Notes: generated from the sequence alone by a model not told the origin. A stretch of 64,000 nucleotides of DNA from Tabrizicola flagellatus (GCF_008271465.1 NZ_VMDU01000004.1:124001-188000), one strand, 5' to 3'; numbered from the stretch's first letter, positions 53,243-63,293 are shown. Made by a program: numbers and translations.

Positions 53243-54502
53243 ATGACGAGCAAAGCCACAGTTCAGAGCGATCCTGCACCGATCCTCGCCTGCACGATTT
53301 CGCGCGATGTGCAGCGATTCGATCTGCTGATCGACGACATGGAAGCCGAACTGGGCGAGGCCTGGGGAGACCTCAATTTCGAGGACGCTCTGGTCTTTCT
53401 CAAGCAGCCCGACAGCACCGGGATGCAGTTCGTCGCCATTGCCGTCGACAGCGAGGACGAATCCGAACTGTCAAAGATGAACGACGTCATCAAGGCGGCC
53501 AAGGCCAAGAAGATCAAGGTTCTCCTGATCGCCAACCAGGTCAGCCCTTCGGTCCTGCACCAGATGCTCAAGCTCGGGGCCGACGACTTCGTGCCCTACC
53601 CGCTGCCCGAAGGGGCGTTGCACGACGCCATCGAACGTCTGCGCAAACCGGATCCGGTGTTGCCCGACGGGTACGATCCGGTGACCGGCACCTTCAACCC
53701 GGTGTTCAAGGCCCGCGGCGACCGCAACGGCGTGATCCTTCCCGTGCACGGCATGGCAGGCGGCGTGGGCGCCACGACATTCGCGGCCAACCTGGCCTGG
53801 GAGCTCTGCCTGATCCCCGAAGCCGAAGGCATGCGGGTCTGCGTGATCGACCTCGACCTGCAATTCGGCTCGGTCGCCACCTATCTCGACCTCCCCCGCA
53901 AGGAGGCCGTGCTCGAGATCCTGACCGACACCGCGGCCATCGATGCCGACGCGCTGATGAAGTCGATGCTGACCTTCAACGAGAAGCTGCACGTCTTCAC
54001 CGCGCCGGCCGACATGCTGCCGCTCGAGATGATAACCCCGGAAGACATCGGCCGCATCCTCGACACCGCCCAGGCCAACTTCGACTTCGTCATCGTCGAC
54101 ATGCCGACGACCGTCGTCGCCTGGACCGAGGCGGTGCTGACGCGCGCGCATGTCTATTTCGCGCTTCTCGAACTCGACCTGCGCTCGGCCCAGAACATCC
54201 TCCGCTTCATCCGGGCGCTCAAGGCCGAGGCGCTGCCGCATGACAAGGTGCGCTACGTCCTGAACCGGGCGCCGAAATTCACCGACCTCTCGGCCAAGGC
54301 GCGGGTCAAGCGGATGGCCGAAAGCCTTGACATCGACATCGAAGTGCAGCTGCCCGATGGCGGCGAACAGGTGACGCAAGCCAACGACCACGGCCTGCCC
54401 ATCGCCGAAAGCGCGAACAAGAACATCCTGCGCAAGGAACTGCAAAAGCTCGCCAAGTCCTTGTACGACCTGAACAAATCTGCCGAAACCGCAAAAGCCT
54501 GA
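53243..54502 (+). CDS. cpaE: Pilus localisation ATPase-like protein CpaE/TadZ
   Basis: A 419-residue MinD/ParA-like protein. An N-terminal receiver-like domain (about 10-130) precedes a ParA-type domain whose P-loop is unusual: HGMAGGVGATTFAANL, lacking both lysines of the deviant Walker A. FVIVDMPTTVVAWTEAVLTRA and the CVIDLDLQFGSVATYL region are the usual CpaE/TadZ blocks. It positions the secretion apparatus at the pole. A 246-base gap with a possible promoter precedes it. Confidence 0.92.
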   Translation: MTSKATVQSDPAPILACTISRDVQRFDLLIDDMEAELGEAWGDLNFEDALVFLKQPDSTGMQFVAIAVDSEDESELSKMNDVIKAAKAKKIKVLLIANQVSPSVLHQMLKLGADDFVPYPLPEGALHDAIERLRKPDPVLPDGYDPVTGTFNPVFKARGDRNGVILPVHGMAGGVGATTFAANLAWELCLIPEAEGMRVCVIDLDLQFGSVATYLDLPRKEAVLEILTDTAAIDADALMKSMLTFNEKLHVFTAPADMLPLEMITPEDIGRILDTAQANFDFVIVDMPTTVVAWTEAVLTRAHVYFALLELDLRSAQNILRFIRALKAEALPHDKVRYVLNRAPKFTDLSAKARVKRMAESLDIDIEVQLPDGGEQVTQANDHGLPIAESANKNILRKELQKLAKSLYDLNKSAETAKA

Positions 54503-54519
54503 TCTAGGGGGAACAGTCC

Positions 54520-55968
54520 GTGTTCAGTCGGTTCAAGAAAGATACTCCCGCCGGTTCCACCCCTTCCACCGGGGGGCTGGCGCCCGTCAGCCAGGTTGCC
54601 GACAAGGCTCCCTTTGCAGCTGCGGCCCGCACCGCACAGCAGCCCGTGGTCCAGCAGCGTGCCGCGGCCGAGGCCATGGCCGCCGACAAGGAGAAGAAGC
54701 GCAAGGAGCGCCTGACCGAACTGAAGGTCGAAATCCACAAGCGCCTGCTCGAGGACCTGAACCTCTCGGCCATCGAATCGGCGACCGAGCAGTCGCTCAG
54801 GGGCGAAATCGCGGCTCTGACCAACGAGGCGCTGGACGACATGTCCGTCGCGTTGAACAAGGAAGACCGCCTCGCCCTGACGCAAGAGCTCTACGACGAG
54901 GTCATGGGTCTCGGTCCGCTGGAGCCGCTGCTCAAGGACGAGACGATCAGCGATATCCTGGTCAACGGTCCGAAGCGCATCTTCGTCGAACGCGCCGGCA
55001 AGCTGCAACTGTCGGATGTCACCTTCCGCGACGAGCGCCACCTTCTGCGGATCATCGACAAGATCGTGTCCGCCGTGGGTCGCCGCGTCGACGAATCGAA
55101 CCCCTACTGCGACGCCCGTCTTGCCGACGGCAGCCGCTTCAACTGCATGATCCCGCCGATCGCCGTGGACGGCTCGCTCGTCTCGATCCGGAAATTCAAG
55201 AAGGACAAGCTGAAGATCGAGGACCTGGTCCGCTTCGGCGCCTTCACCGAGGAAATGGCCGCCTACCTCCAGGCCGCAGTGTCCTGCCGGCTGAACATCA
55301 TCGTCTCGGGCGGCACGGGTTCGGGCAAGACGACCACGCTCAACGCGCTGTCGTCCTTCATCGACAACCACGAGCGCGTGCTGACCATCGAGGACACGGC
55401 CGAACTTCAGCTGCAACAGGTCCATGTGGGCCGGATGGAAAGCCGTCCGGCCAACGTCGAGGGCAAGGGCGCGGTGACCCAGCGCGACTGTCTGCGCAAC
55501 GCCCTTCGTATGCGTCCCGACCGCATCATCGTGGGGGAAACCCGGGGCGAGGAAGTCATCGACATGCTTCAGGCCATGAACACCGGCCACGACGGATCCA
55601 TGACCACGATCCACGCCAACAACCCGCGCGACGCGATCTCGCGTCTGGAAAACATGGTCGCCATGGCCGGGATCGAGATGCCGCTCAAGGCCGTCCGCAG
55701 CCAGATCGCCTCGGCCGTCAACCTGATCGTGCAGGCCAGCCGCCTGCAGGACGGGACGCGCCGCATGACCTCGGTGACCGAAATCACCGGCATGGAAGGC
55801 GAAGTCATCTCGATGCAGGAAGTCTTCCGCTTCGAGCGTCTGGGGGTCGAGCCCTCGGGCAAGATCATCGGCCGCTTCAATGCAACCGGCATCCGTTCGG
55901 CCTACTCCGACCGCTTCCGCCAGTGGGGATTCGACCTGCCGGCCTCCATCTACGAACCGATCGCCTGA
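54520..55968 (+). CDS. cpaF: Pilus secretion ATPase CpaF/TadA
   Basis: A 482-residue type II/IV secretion ATPase. Walker [13 protein letters not shown] (about 265-276), the Asp box around [11 protein letters not shown], Walker [21 protein letters not shown] and the His box [19 protein letters not shown] are complete. It powers Flp pilus extension and retraction. The start is GTG at 54520 (MFSRFKK), 17 bases after cpaE. Confidence 0.95.
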   Translation: MFSRFKKDTPAGSTPSTGGLAPVSQVADKAPFAAAARTAQQPVVQQRAAAEAMAADKEKKRKERLTELKVEIHKRLLEDLNLSAIESATEQSLRGEIAALTNEALDDMSVALNKEDRLALTQELYDEVMGLGPLEPLLKDETISDILVNGPKRIFVERAGKLQLSDVTFRDERHLLRIIDKIVSAVGRRVDESNPYCDARLADGSRFNCMIPPIAVDGSLVSIRKFKKDKLKIEDLVRFGAFTEEMAAYLQAAVSCRLNIIVSGGTGSGKTTTLNALSSFIDNHERVLTIEDTAELQLQQVHVGRMESRPANVEGKGAVTQRDCLRNALRMRPDRIIVGETRGEEVIDMLQAMNTGHDGSMTTIHANNPRDAISRLENMVAMAGIEMPLKAVRSQIASAVNLIVQASRLQDGTRRMTSVTEITGMEGEVISMQEVFRFERLGVEPSGKIIGRFNATGIRSAYSDRFRQWGFDLPASIYEPIA

Positions 55969-55973
55969 CCGCC

Positions 55974-56942
55974 ATGCAAATCAGCGCAGCACCCCTGATC
56001 TACCTGATGATCTTCGTTGCGGTCGTCGTGATCGTCAACGGCATCTACCTGATTGTCTTCGGAAAATCGGTCAGCCTCAACAGTCGCGTCAGCCGCCGGC
56101 TTGCGCTTCTGGAAAAGAACGCGAACCGCGAACAGGTGCTGGAACAGCTCCGCAAGGAGATGAACCAGCACCTGAACGCGCGCAACATTCCGCTCTACTC
56201 CATGCTGGCCAAGAAGGCGCAGCGGGCGAACATCGCCTTCTCTCCCCAGGCGCTGATCGGGATCATGGCGGCCTTGTCGGTCTTTGCCTTCCTGATGCTC
56301 TCCGCCTTCACCGCCGCCGAATTCGGCCTGCGTCTGGTGCTGGGCATCGCGATGGGCGTGGGCGGGGTTTTCTTCTGGGTCAACCGGACGGCGAAGAAGC
56401 GGATGAGCCTTCTGGAAGAACAGCTGCCCGATTCCATCGAACTGATGGTTCGCAGCTTGCGCGTCGGCCATCCGTTCTCGACCGCCATCAGCATTGTGGC
56501 CAAGGAGATCCCTGATCCGCTCGGCTCCGAGTTCGGCGTGATCGCGGACGAGGCCGCCTATGGCCGCGACGTGGCCGAATCGCTCAAGGCCTTCGCCGAG
56601 CGGATGGACAGCCAGGACCTGCGCTTCCTTGCGGTCGCCGTGTCGATCCAGCAGCAGTCGGGCGGCAACCTTGCCGAGATCCTCGAAGGCCTTTCCAAGG
56701 TGGTCCGCGCCCGCTTCAAGCTGTTCCGCCGCGTCCGCGCCATCACGGCCGAGGCGAAGTGGTCGGGCATGTTCCTGTCGGGCTTCCCCATCGTCGCGCT
56801 GATCATGATCAACGTGGTGCAACCCGACTACTACGACGAGGTGAAGGGCACCTCGGCCTATATCCCCGCGGCGCTTTTCGTCGTCACCTTCCTCATCATC
56901 AACATCATCTACATGAAGGTGATGACCAACATCAAAGTGTAG
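55974..56942 (+). CDS. tadB: Pilus inner-membrane platform protein TadB
   Basis: A 322-residue T2SF-domain membrane protein. N-terminal helix YLMIFVAVVVIVNGIYLIVF, middle helices, and the T2SF stretch QLPDSIELMVRSLRVGHPFSTAISIVAKEIPDPLGSEFG (about 147-185), then two C-terminal helices. With TadC it forms the platform on which CpaF acts. ATG at 55974, 5 bases after cpaF. Confidence 0.94.
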   Translation: MQISAAPLIYLMIFVAVVVIVNGIYLIVFGKSVSLNSRVSRRLALLEKNANREQVLEQLRKEMNQHLNARNIPLYSMLAKKAQRANIAFSPQALIGIMAALSVFAFLMLSAFTAAEFGLRLVLGIAMGVGGVFFWVNRTAKKRMSLLEEQLPDSIELMVRSLRVGHPFSTAISIVAKEIPDPLGSEFGVIADEAAYGRDVAESLKAFAERMDSQDLRFLAVAVSIQQQSGGNLAEILEGLSKVVRARFKLFRRVRAITAEAKWSGMFLSGFPIVALIMINVVQPDYYDEVKGTSAYIPAALFVVTFLIINIIYMKVMTNIKV

Positions 56943-56951
56943 GTCTGGACC

Positions 56952-57935
56952 ATGGAATTCCTCTCGAACCTCATGTCCGGCATCACCGAGCGTTTCGGGC
57001 CAATGGCCCCGCTGCTTGCCGTCGGGCTGCTCGGTTTCCTCCTTGTGCTGCTGGCCCTGCCGGTGGTGATGAAACGGCAGCGCGACCGCTTTCGCGAGCT
57101 GAAGGAACAGGCGCCGACCAGCGCCAAGGACAAGAAGCGCGCGCTGCGCAAGACCGAGCGCGTGGACAAGCTGGAGAAGTTCGCCCATTTCCTCGAACCG
57201 CAGAAGAAAGAGGAACTGTCAGCGGCCAAGCTGACGATGCTGCGGGCGGGCTATACCGGCAAGAACTCGGTCCGGATGTTCCACGCGATCCAGTTCCTCC
57301 TGGCCATCCTTTTCCTGGTCGTTGGCCTGATCGTCGCGCTCGTCAAGTCGATGTCGCAGGAGATGTCTGGCGTCGACCTGATCCTGCACAGCATCCTGCC
57401 CTGCGCCATCGGCTACTACCTGCCGCGCTACTGGGTGAACAAGCGCGTCAAGCAGCGCCAGAACGAGATCATCGAGGGCTTCCCCGATGCGCTCGACCTG
57501 ATGCTGGTCTGCGTCGAGGCCGGTCAGTCGCTGGACCAGTCGATCATCCGCGTCGGCAAGGAAAGCCGGGCGGGCTACCCGGCCCTGGCAGACGAATTCG
57601 AGATGGTCGCGCAAGAGGTCAAGGCCGGCAAGGAACGCATCGCGGTGCTGAAGGACATGGCCGAACGTGTGGGCGTGCCCGACGTGGCCTCCTTCGTGAC
57701 GACGATCATCCAGTCGGCCACCTTCGGCACCTCGATCGCCGACGCGCTGCGGGTCTATTCCGCCGACATGCGCGACAAGCGCATCATGCGGGCCGAGGAA
57801 AAGGCCAACATGTTGCCGACGAAACTGACCCTCGGCACAATGCTGTTTACAGTTCCGCCGCTTCTGGTCATTCTGATCGGGCCTTCCGTTTACGGGATGG
57901 TGACAATGCTGACCCAACTCGCGGGCGGCCTCTAG
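56952..57935 (+). CDS. tadC: Pilus inner-membrane platform protein TadC
   Basis: A 327-residue T2SF-domain membrane protein with the same layout as TadB: N-terminal helix (PLLAVGLLGFLLVLLALPVVM), a T2SF core IIEGFPDALDLMLVCVEAGQSLDQSIIRV, and C-terminal helices. Starts 9 bases after tadB, so co-translated. Confidence 0.94.
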   Translation: MEFLSNLMSGITERFGPMAPLLAVGLLGFLLVLLALPVVMKRQRDRFRELKEQAPTSAKDKKRALRKTERVDKLEKFAHFLEPQKKEELSAAKLTMLRAGYTGKNSVRMFHAIQFLLAILFLVVGLIVALVKSMSQEMSGVDLILHSILPCAIGYYLPRYWVNKRVKQRQNEIIEGFPDALDLMLVCVEAGQSLDQSIIRVGKESRAGYPALADEFEMVAQEVKAGKERIAVLKDMAERVGVPDVASFVTTIIQSATFGTSIADALRVYSADMRDKRIMRAEEKANMLPTKLTLGTMLFTVPPLLVILIGPSVYGMVTMLTQLAGGL

Positions 57936-57953
57936 GACCGAGCGGTATGTGAC

Positions 57954-58514
57954 TTGCGCAAGGCAGTCGTCCTGACACTGTGTTCTGCGCTTCTCCTGGC
58001 CGGCTGCGTGCCGGCCAGCGGCGTTTCCCGGAACAATCCCTATGGCGTGGATGCCCGGGGCGAAGCCGTGGACGGCATGACCGTCGGCCACCGGCTTATG
58101 GAAGCGGGCGAGCACGAGCTGGCGCTGAAGGCCTATCTTCGCGCCGCATCCGAGACCGGGATCAACGCGGATGTGCTGTCGTCGATCGGTTCGGCCAACC
58201 TGGCGCTCGGGCGGCTCGGCCAGGCCGAGAAGATGCTGAAGCGTGCGCTGGAGCTCGATCCGAATTTCGTCCCCGCCGTGAACAATCTGGGCGTGGTGAA
58301 GATGGAGCAGGGCCAGACCGGCGAGGCGCGGATCCTTTTCCAGCGCGCCTTTGCGCTGGATAGTGGCGAAACGGACTCGATCCGGGAAAATCTGATGCTC
58401 GCTATCGCGCAAAGCGAGGCGAACGTGTATGATCCTCAACAAGAAGAACAAAACGGCGGGTTCCGTCTGGTCCGGCAGGAAAAGGGCAAGTACGTCCTTC
58501 TCTCCGATCTCTAG
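57954..58514 (+). CDS. TPR lipoprotein of the Tad locus (TadD-like 1)
   Basis: A 186-residue lipoprotein: MRKAVVLTLCSALLLAGCVP with lipobox LAGC, starting at TTG 57954. TPR units lie at about 45-135 (AGEHELALKAYLRAASETG, LGRLGQAEKMLKRALELDPNFVPAVNNLG). It resembles the TadD/pilotin-like TPR components that assist secretin assembly. Starts 18 bases after tadC. Confidence 0.86.
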   Translation: MRKAVVLTLCSALLLAGCVPASGVSRNNPYGVDARGEAVDGMTVGHRLMEAGEHELALKAYLRAASETGINADVLSSIGSANLALGRLGQAEKMLKRALELDPNFVPAVNNLGVVKMEQGQTGEARILFQRAFALDSGETDSIRENLMLAIAQSEANVYDPQQEEQNGGFRLVRQEKGKYVLLSDL

Positions 58515-58565
58515 GCGGCGACACGTCCAAGACGATACGGGCAGTCAACAAAAAGGACGCTGAAG

Positions 58566-59423
58566 ATGCGCCATCCGGCTTTCGTAGTGCTGTGCCTTGG
58601 CGGTGCAGTCGCCTTGTCAGCCTGTCAGAAGAGCTCTGACGCACAGGTCCAACGGGCACTCAAGGACGTGAACGTCATTGACGAAACCAACCTCAACGAC
58701 GTGATGATGACGGTGGCCGACCCGAACGAGGCGGTCGCCTATTTCACCCGCGCCCTGCAGCAGAACCCCGACCGCATCGACCTGATGCGCGGCCTGGCCC
58801 GCTCGCTGACCCGGGCGCAGAAGCCGACCGAGGCGGCGCAGGTCTGGCGCCAGGCCGTCGCGCACAAGGATGCGACCCCGGAGGACCGGGTCATGCTGGC
58901 CGACGCGCTGATCCGGTCGAACCAGTGGCCCGAGGCCAAGGCCGAACTGAACCAGATCCCGCCGACGCACGAAACCTTCGACCGCTACCGGCTGGAGGCG
59001 ATGATCGCCGACAGCGACAAGAACTGGAAGAAGGCCGACAGCTTCTACGAGACCGCCGCCGGCCTGACCACGACGCCTGCCGGGGTGCTGAACAACTGGG
59101 GCTTCTCCAAGCTCACCCGCGGCGACGCGGCCGGGGCCGAGAAGCTGTTCACCGAGGCGCTGACCTACGATCCGAACCTCTTCACCGCGAAGAACAACCT
59201 CGTCCTCGCTCGGGCGGCCCAGCGCAAGTACGATCTGCCGGTGGTGCGCATGACCCAGGTCGAACGGGCCGAGCTTCTGTATTCCATGGCGCTTGCCGCC
59301 ATCAAGCAGGGCGACGTCTCGGTCGGGAAAAGCCTGCTGAACCAGGCGATCGAGACGCACCCGCAGCATTTCGAAGCCGCGGTGCGCAGCCTGCAAGCTC
59401 TTGATGCGAATGTGAAAACCTGA
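58566..59423 (+). CDS. tadD: TPR lipoprotein TadD
   Basis: A 285-residue lipoprotein (lipobox LSAC in AVALSACQKSS) with several TPR units from about residue 50 (DPNEAVAYFTRALQQNPDRIDLMRGLARSLTRAQKPTEAA). TadD supports secretin assembly in the outer membrane. The stop TGA overlaps the ATG of the peptidase gene by 1 base (TGATG). Confidence 0.9.
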   Translation: MRHPAFVVLCLGGAVALSACQKSSDAQVQRALKDVNVIDETNLNDVMMTVADPNEAVAYFTRALQQNPDRIDLMRGLARSLTRAQKPTEAAQVWRQAVAHKDATPEDRVMLADALIRSNQWPEAKAELNQIPPTHETFDRYRLEAMIADSDKNWKKADSFYETAAGLTTTPAGVLNNWGFSKLTRGDAAGAEKLFTEALTYDPNLFTAKNNLVLARAAQRKYDLPVVRMTQVERAELLYSMALAAIKQGDVSVGKSLLNQAIETHPQHFEAAVRSLQALDANVKT

Positions 59424-59920
59424 TGCTAGAGCCGACCGGTGCGATGATCCTCCTTGTTCCCGTGCTGCCCATCGCGATCTGGGCGGCTCTGTCGGACCTG
59501 AAACGGATGAAGATCCCAAATGCCTCCGTCCTGGCCATGGCGGCGGTCTGGCCGCTGCTCGGCTGGTATGTGTCGCCGACGCTGACCGTCTGGGCCTGGG
59601 GCTTCGCGCTGATGGCGATCGTGTTCGTCGCGGGCTTCCTGATGTATCTGACCGGCACCTTCGGGGCCGGCGACGCCAAGTTCGCCGCTGCCATGGCCGG
59701 CATCTTCGTGGGCGGCAGTATCGGCGAGATCCTCCTCATCATCTTCCTCTGCATGGTCGGCGCGCTGGTCGTCCACAGGCTGTTGCGCAGCATCCCTCTG
59801 GTGCGCAACGCAACGCCGGACTGGGAAAGCTGGACCAGACGGCGCTACTTCCCCTTCGGTCTGGCACTGTCCGCGATCGTCATCGTCTATCTTCTTGCCG
59901 CCATCTGGCCACAGGGCTGA
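59423..59920 (+). CDS. cpaA: Prepilin peptidase TadV/CpaA
   Basis: A 165-residue membrane aspartic peptidase. Catalytic Asp residues lie in ALSDLKRMKIPN (about residue 24) and in TGTFGAGDAKFAAA (about residue 82), matching the GxGD pepsin-like family. It cuts Flp and TadE-type pre-pilins. TGATG overlap with tadD. Confidence 0.93.
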   Translation: MLEPTGAMILLVPVLPIAIWAALSDLKRMKIPNASVLAMAAVWPLLGWYVSPTLTVWAWGFALMAIVFVAGFLMYLTGTFGAGDAKFAAAMAGIFVGGSIGEILLIIFLCMVGALVVHRLLRSIPLVRNATPDWESWTRRRYFPFGLALSAIVIVYLLAAIWPQG

Positions 59921-59982
59921 CACAAGTCACGTTTACGACTCAATGCGCAAACCTGCGCTAGATTGTCCACGGAGCTTGCCCT

Positions 59983-61299
59983 ATGAACGCTGAGGCCCCG
60001 GTGTCGGGCGTGCAACCGCCGCCCTCCCCTCGTACGCTGGAAGATACCGGCCTGTCGATCATCACGATGCGCGACATCCTGTTGAAGACGATGTTCCGCA
60101 CCAACCAGTCGCAGGTCACGGCCCTGGCCAAGATCATCTGCCTGCCCGTGCCGCTGACCCAGGAACTGGTGGACCTCGCCCGCTCGCAGAAGCTTCTGAC
60201 GGCGATGGGCACGCTGCATGCCACGGCCGGCAACGAGATGGGATACGAGCTGACCGACGCCGGAAAGGCGCGCGCCCTGGATGCCCTGTCGCAATCGGAA
60301 TACTACGGCGCGATGCCGGTGCCGCTCGACCAGTATTCGGTGCAGGTCAAGCGCCAGTCGGTCCGCGACATCCGGCTGAACCGCGAACAGCTTCTGTCCG
60401 GCATGGGCCATCTCATCCTGCCGCCCGACCTGATCGACAACCTGGGCCCGGCCGTGACCTCGGGCCGCTCGATCCTTCTCTACGGCCCGCCCGGCAACGG
60501 CAAGTCCTCGATCTCGCACGGCATCCGCGCCGCCCTTGGCGACAAGGTCTATGTGCCCCGTGCCATCGAATATTCCGGCCAGATCATCAGCGTCTATGAC
60601 CCGATCGTGCACTCGGCCGCCGAGATGGCCGTGGACGACCCGAACTCGCTTCGGCGCACCTCGAACCGCTTCGACAACCGCTATGTCTATTGCGAGCGCC
60701 CCTCGGTCATCACCGGCGGCGAACTGTCGCTCGACATGCTGGACCTCGCCTACAACCCCACCGCACGGACCTATCAGGCGCCGCTGCAGCTCAAGGCCAC
60801 TGGCGGCATCTTCATCATCGACGACCTCGGCCGCCAGGCAGAGCCGCCGCAGAAGATCGTCAACCGCTGGATCGTGCCGCTGGAGGAATCTCGCGATATC
60901 CTCGCGCTGCAGTCGGGCGAGAAGTTCACCGTGCCCTTCGACACGCTGGTCATCTTCTCGACCAACTTCCACCCCAACCAGATCTTCGACGGCGCGGCGC
61001 TGCGGCGGATCTTCTTCAAGATCAAGATCGACGGGCCGAGCCAGGAGAACTTCCTGAAGATCTTCGCCATGGTGGCGCGCAAGAAGAAGATGCCCCTCGA
61101 CGAAACCGCGCTGATGCACCTGATGAAGGTCAAGTTCCCGACGATCCAGAACAACTACGCGAACTACCAGCCCGTCTTCCTGATCGACCAGATGATCGCG
61201 GTCTGCGAATTCGAGAACATCCCCTATCAGATGACCCCGGAACTGATCGACCGCGCCTGGGCCAACATGTTCGTCCGCCAGGAAGACATCGCGCACTGA
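59983..61299 (+). CDS. AAA-family ATPase of the Tad locus
   Basis: A 438-residue ATPase. After an N-terminal ~110-residue helical region, the AAA core shows Walker A YGPPGNGKSS (about 166-175), Walker B IFIIDD, sensor-1 IFSTNFHPN and the arginine-finger-like LRRIFFKIK. It resembles AAA ATPases encoded next to Tad clusters in Rhodobacterales, with unknown action; canonical Tad systems lack it. It lies 62 bases after the peptidase gene on the same strand, so it is likely the operon's last gene. Confidence 0.85.
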   Translation: MNAEAPVSGVQPPPSPRTLEDTGLSIITMRDILLKTMFRTNQSQVTALAKIICLPVPLTQELVDLARSQKLLTAMGTLHATAGNEMGYELTDAGKARALDALSQSEYYGAMPVPLDQYSVQVKRQSVRDIRLNREQLLSGMGHLILPPDLIDNLGPAVTSGRSILLYGPPGNGKSSISHGIRAALGDKVYVPRAIEYSGQIISVYDPIVHSAAEMAVDDPNSLRRTSNRFDNRYVYCERPSVITGGELSLDMLDLAYNPTARTYQAPLQLKATGGIFIIDDLGRQAEPPQKIVNRWIVPLEESRDILALQSGEKFTVPFDTLVIFSTNFHPNQIFDGAALRRIFFKIKIDGPSQENFLKIFAMVARKKKMPLDETALMHLMKVKFPTIQNNYANYQPVFLIDQMIAVCEFENIPYQMTPELIDRAWANMFVRQEDIAH

Positions 61300-61325
61300 C
61301 CCGGTCCCTCGTAGTTCGACGTCGT

Positions 61326-61380
61326 TCGACTTCGTCTCCTCCTCGGCCCAGCGAGGAGTGACGAAGTCATCGACGAGCGG
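61326..61380. repeat. Imperfect hairpin element in a convergent gap, copy B
   Basis: Arms GACTTCGTC and GACGAAGTC, and inner arms CTCCTCG and CGAGGAG, form a long hairpin across 61328-61367, with CGTCG/CGACG extending it. Words GCGAGGAG (61351-61358) and CGACGAGCGG (61371-61380) repeat the spacing seen at 30361/30381. It fills the gap between converging genes and could be a bidirectional terminator. Confidence 0.55.
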
Positions 61381-61926
61381 TCACGCAAAGACCGTGACGC
61401 CCCGTTCCGTCACCACAGCATCCAGGCGCTGGTCGAACTCGTCCGTCGGCACCGCGTCCACCTCCTGCGCCGCGAAGGCGAACCCCACCGCCAGCACGGG
61501 CCCCCGCGACCGCAAGAGCTGCAGCGTCCGGTCATAGAAGCCCCCGCCATAGCCCAGCCGATAGCCGCGCCGGTCCCAGGCCAGAAGCGGCACGATCAGC
61601 ACCTCGGGTTCAACCCAGGCACCCTCCTCGGGGATCATTGCCTTGAAGGCGCCTTCCACCAGCCGACACCCCGGCGTCCATTCCCGGAACCGCAACGGTG
61701 CGGCCCTTGCGACGATCACCGGCACGCCTACCGGCCCCTGATGCGCCGCCATCGCCGGCAGGGGGTCGATCTCGGTCCGCATCGGCATGTATCCCGACAG
61801 GACCTTGCCCCGATGCTTCGAGAGAAGATCCGCAAGGATTTCTGCCGCCTGCCCCTGCCCTGCCGCAAAGGCCTCGGCCCTGCGGGCAAAGGCCGCCGCC
61901 CGCGCCGCCGCCTTGACATCGCTCAT
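61381..61926 (-). CDS. 5-formyltetrahydrofolate cyclo-ligase
   Basis: A 181-residue enzyme that converts 5-formyl-THF to 5,10-methenyl-THF with ATP. The ATP-binding signature is GYRLGYGGGFYDRTL (about 122-136); an N-terminal basic helix and the MPMRTEIDPLP block are also conserved. It overlaps the mgtE gene's stop by 4 bases (ATGA), so the two form an operon. Confidence 0.92.
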   Translation of the reverse strand: MSDVKAAARAAAFARRAEAFAAGQGQAAEILADLLSKHRGKVLSGYMPMRTEIDPLPAMAAHQGPVGVPVIVARAAPLRFREWTPGCRLVEGAFKAMIPEEGAWVEPEVLIVPLLAWDRRGYRLGYGGGFYDRTLQLLRSRGPVLAVGFAFAAQEVDAVPTDEFDQRLDAVVTERGVTVFA

Positions 61927-63293
61927 AACAGCATCACCGTCGCGAGGCCCAGGAAGGCAAAGAATCCCATCACATCCGTCAGGGTGGTCACGAATGTCCC
62001 CGAGGCCAGAGCCGGATCCATCCCCAGCCGGGTCAGCGTCAGGGGCACCAGCACGCCGCCCAGCGCCGCGACGATCTGATTCACGATCATGGCCATCGCC
62101 AGCACCAGCCCCAGATGCCAGTCCCCGAAGATCAGCGTCCCCGCCACGCCCAGAATCAGCGCCAGGCCGACGCCGTTCAGGATTCCGGCCCCGAGCTCGC
62201 GCCAGACCACGCGCGCGGCGTTGGCCTGGGTCAGGTCGCGCGTGGCCAGCGCCCGGACCGCCACTGCCAGCGACTGGGTGCCCGCGATCCCGCCCGTGGA
62301 CGCCACGATGGGCATCAGCGCCGCCAGCGCCACCAGCGCCGCGATCGTCGCCTCGAACCGGCTGATCACCAACGCCGACAGCGAGGCGGTAGCGAGGTTC
62401 ACCACCAGCCAGGGCAGGCGCTGCCGTGCCGTCTCGAACGCCCCGTCGTTCACGCTCGCCTCGTCGCCCACCCCGGCCAGGCGCAGCATGTCCTCCTCGT
62501 GTTCTTCGTCCAGCACGTTCATCGCATCGTCGATGGTGATGACCCCGACCAGCCGGCCCGAGGCATCCACCACCGGACAGGAGATCAGGTGATACTGGTT
62601 GAAGATGTAGGCCACGTCCGCTTCCGGGTCGGTGGCCTCGATGGTGCGGAAACTGTCCTCGGTGATCTCGGCCAGCTTCGCCTCGCGGCCCGAGGACAGG
62701 ATGCGCCCCAGCGTGGCGTAGCCCACCGGCTTCATCCGCGGATCGACCAGGATCACGTGGTAGAACTGATCCGGCAGGTTGTCGGCCTTGCGCAGATAGT
62801 CGATGGTCTCGCCCACGGTCCAGTGTTCGGGGGCCACCACCACCTCGCGCTGCATCAGACGGCCGGCGGAATACTCCGGATAGGACATCGCCTGCTCGAC
62901 CGCCACGCGGTCGGCATCCTCCAGCGCGTCGAGGATCACCTCCTGCTGCGGCTGGTCAAGATCCTCCAGCAGGTCCACGACATCGTCGGTTTCCAGATCG
63001 CGCACCGCCTCGACAAGGACTTCGCGTGGCAGGGCCTCGACCACCTCCTCGCGGATGTCCTCGCTGATCTCGGAGAGGATCTCGCCGTCGATCTCGTGCG
63101 ACCACAGCGCCAGCAGAGCCTTGCGGTCGGCCGGTCCGATCTGTTCCAGCAGGTCGGCGATGTCGGCGGCATGCAGCGGCTCCAGCAGCGCATCGACGGC
63201 CTCGCGGTTGCCCGCCTCGACCGCCTCCAGCACCGCATCGATGCGCGCCTGGTCCAGCACCTCTTCCTCGGTCTCGGCCAGATCTTCCGCCAT
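61923..63293 (-). CDS. mgtE: Magnesium transporter MgtE
   Basis: A 456-residue Mg2+ channel. An N-terminal acidic superhelical domain (about 20-135), two CBS domains (about 140-265, GYATLGRILSSGREAKLAEI and ISCPVVDASGRLVGVITIDDAMNVL) and a five-helix pore domain (PIVASTGGIAGTQSLAVAVRAL, and LASGTFVTTLTDVMGFFAFLGLA with the pore Asp). ATG at 63293 was chosen over 63359. Confidence 0.94.
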   Translation of the reverse strand: MAEDLAETEEEVLDQARIDAVLEAVEAGNREAVDALLEPLHAADIADLLEQIGPADRKALLALWSHEIDGEILSEISEDIREEVVEALPREVLVEAVRDLETDDVVDLLEDLDQPQQEVILDALEDADRVAVEQAMSYPEYSAGRLMQREVVVAPEHWTVGETIDYLRKADNLPDQFYHVILVDPRMKPVGYATLGRILSSGREAKLAEITEDSFRTIEATDPEADVAYIFNQYHLISCPVVDASGRLVGVITIDDAMNVLDEEHEEDMLRLAGVGDEASVNDGAFETARQRLPWLVVNLATASLSALVISRFEATIAALVALAALMPIVASTGGIAGTQSLAVAVRALATRDLTQANAARVVWRELGAGILNGVGLALILGVAGTLIFGDWHLGLVLAMAMIVNQIVAALGGVLVPLTLTRLGMDPALASGTFVTTLTDVMGFFAFLGLATVMLL

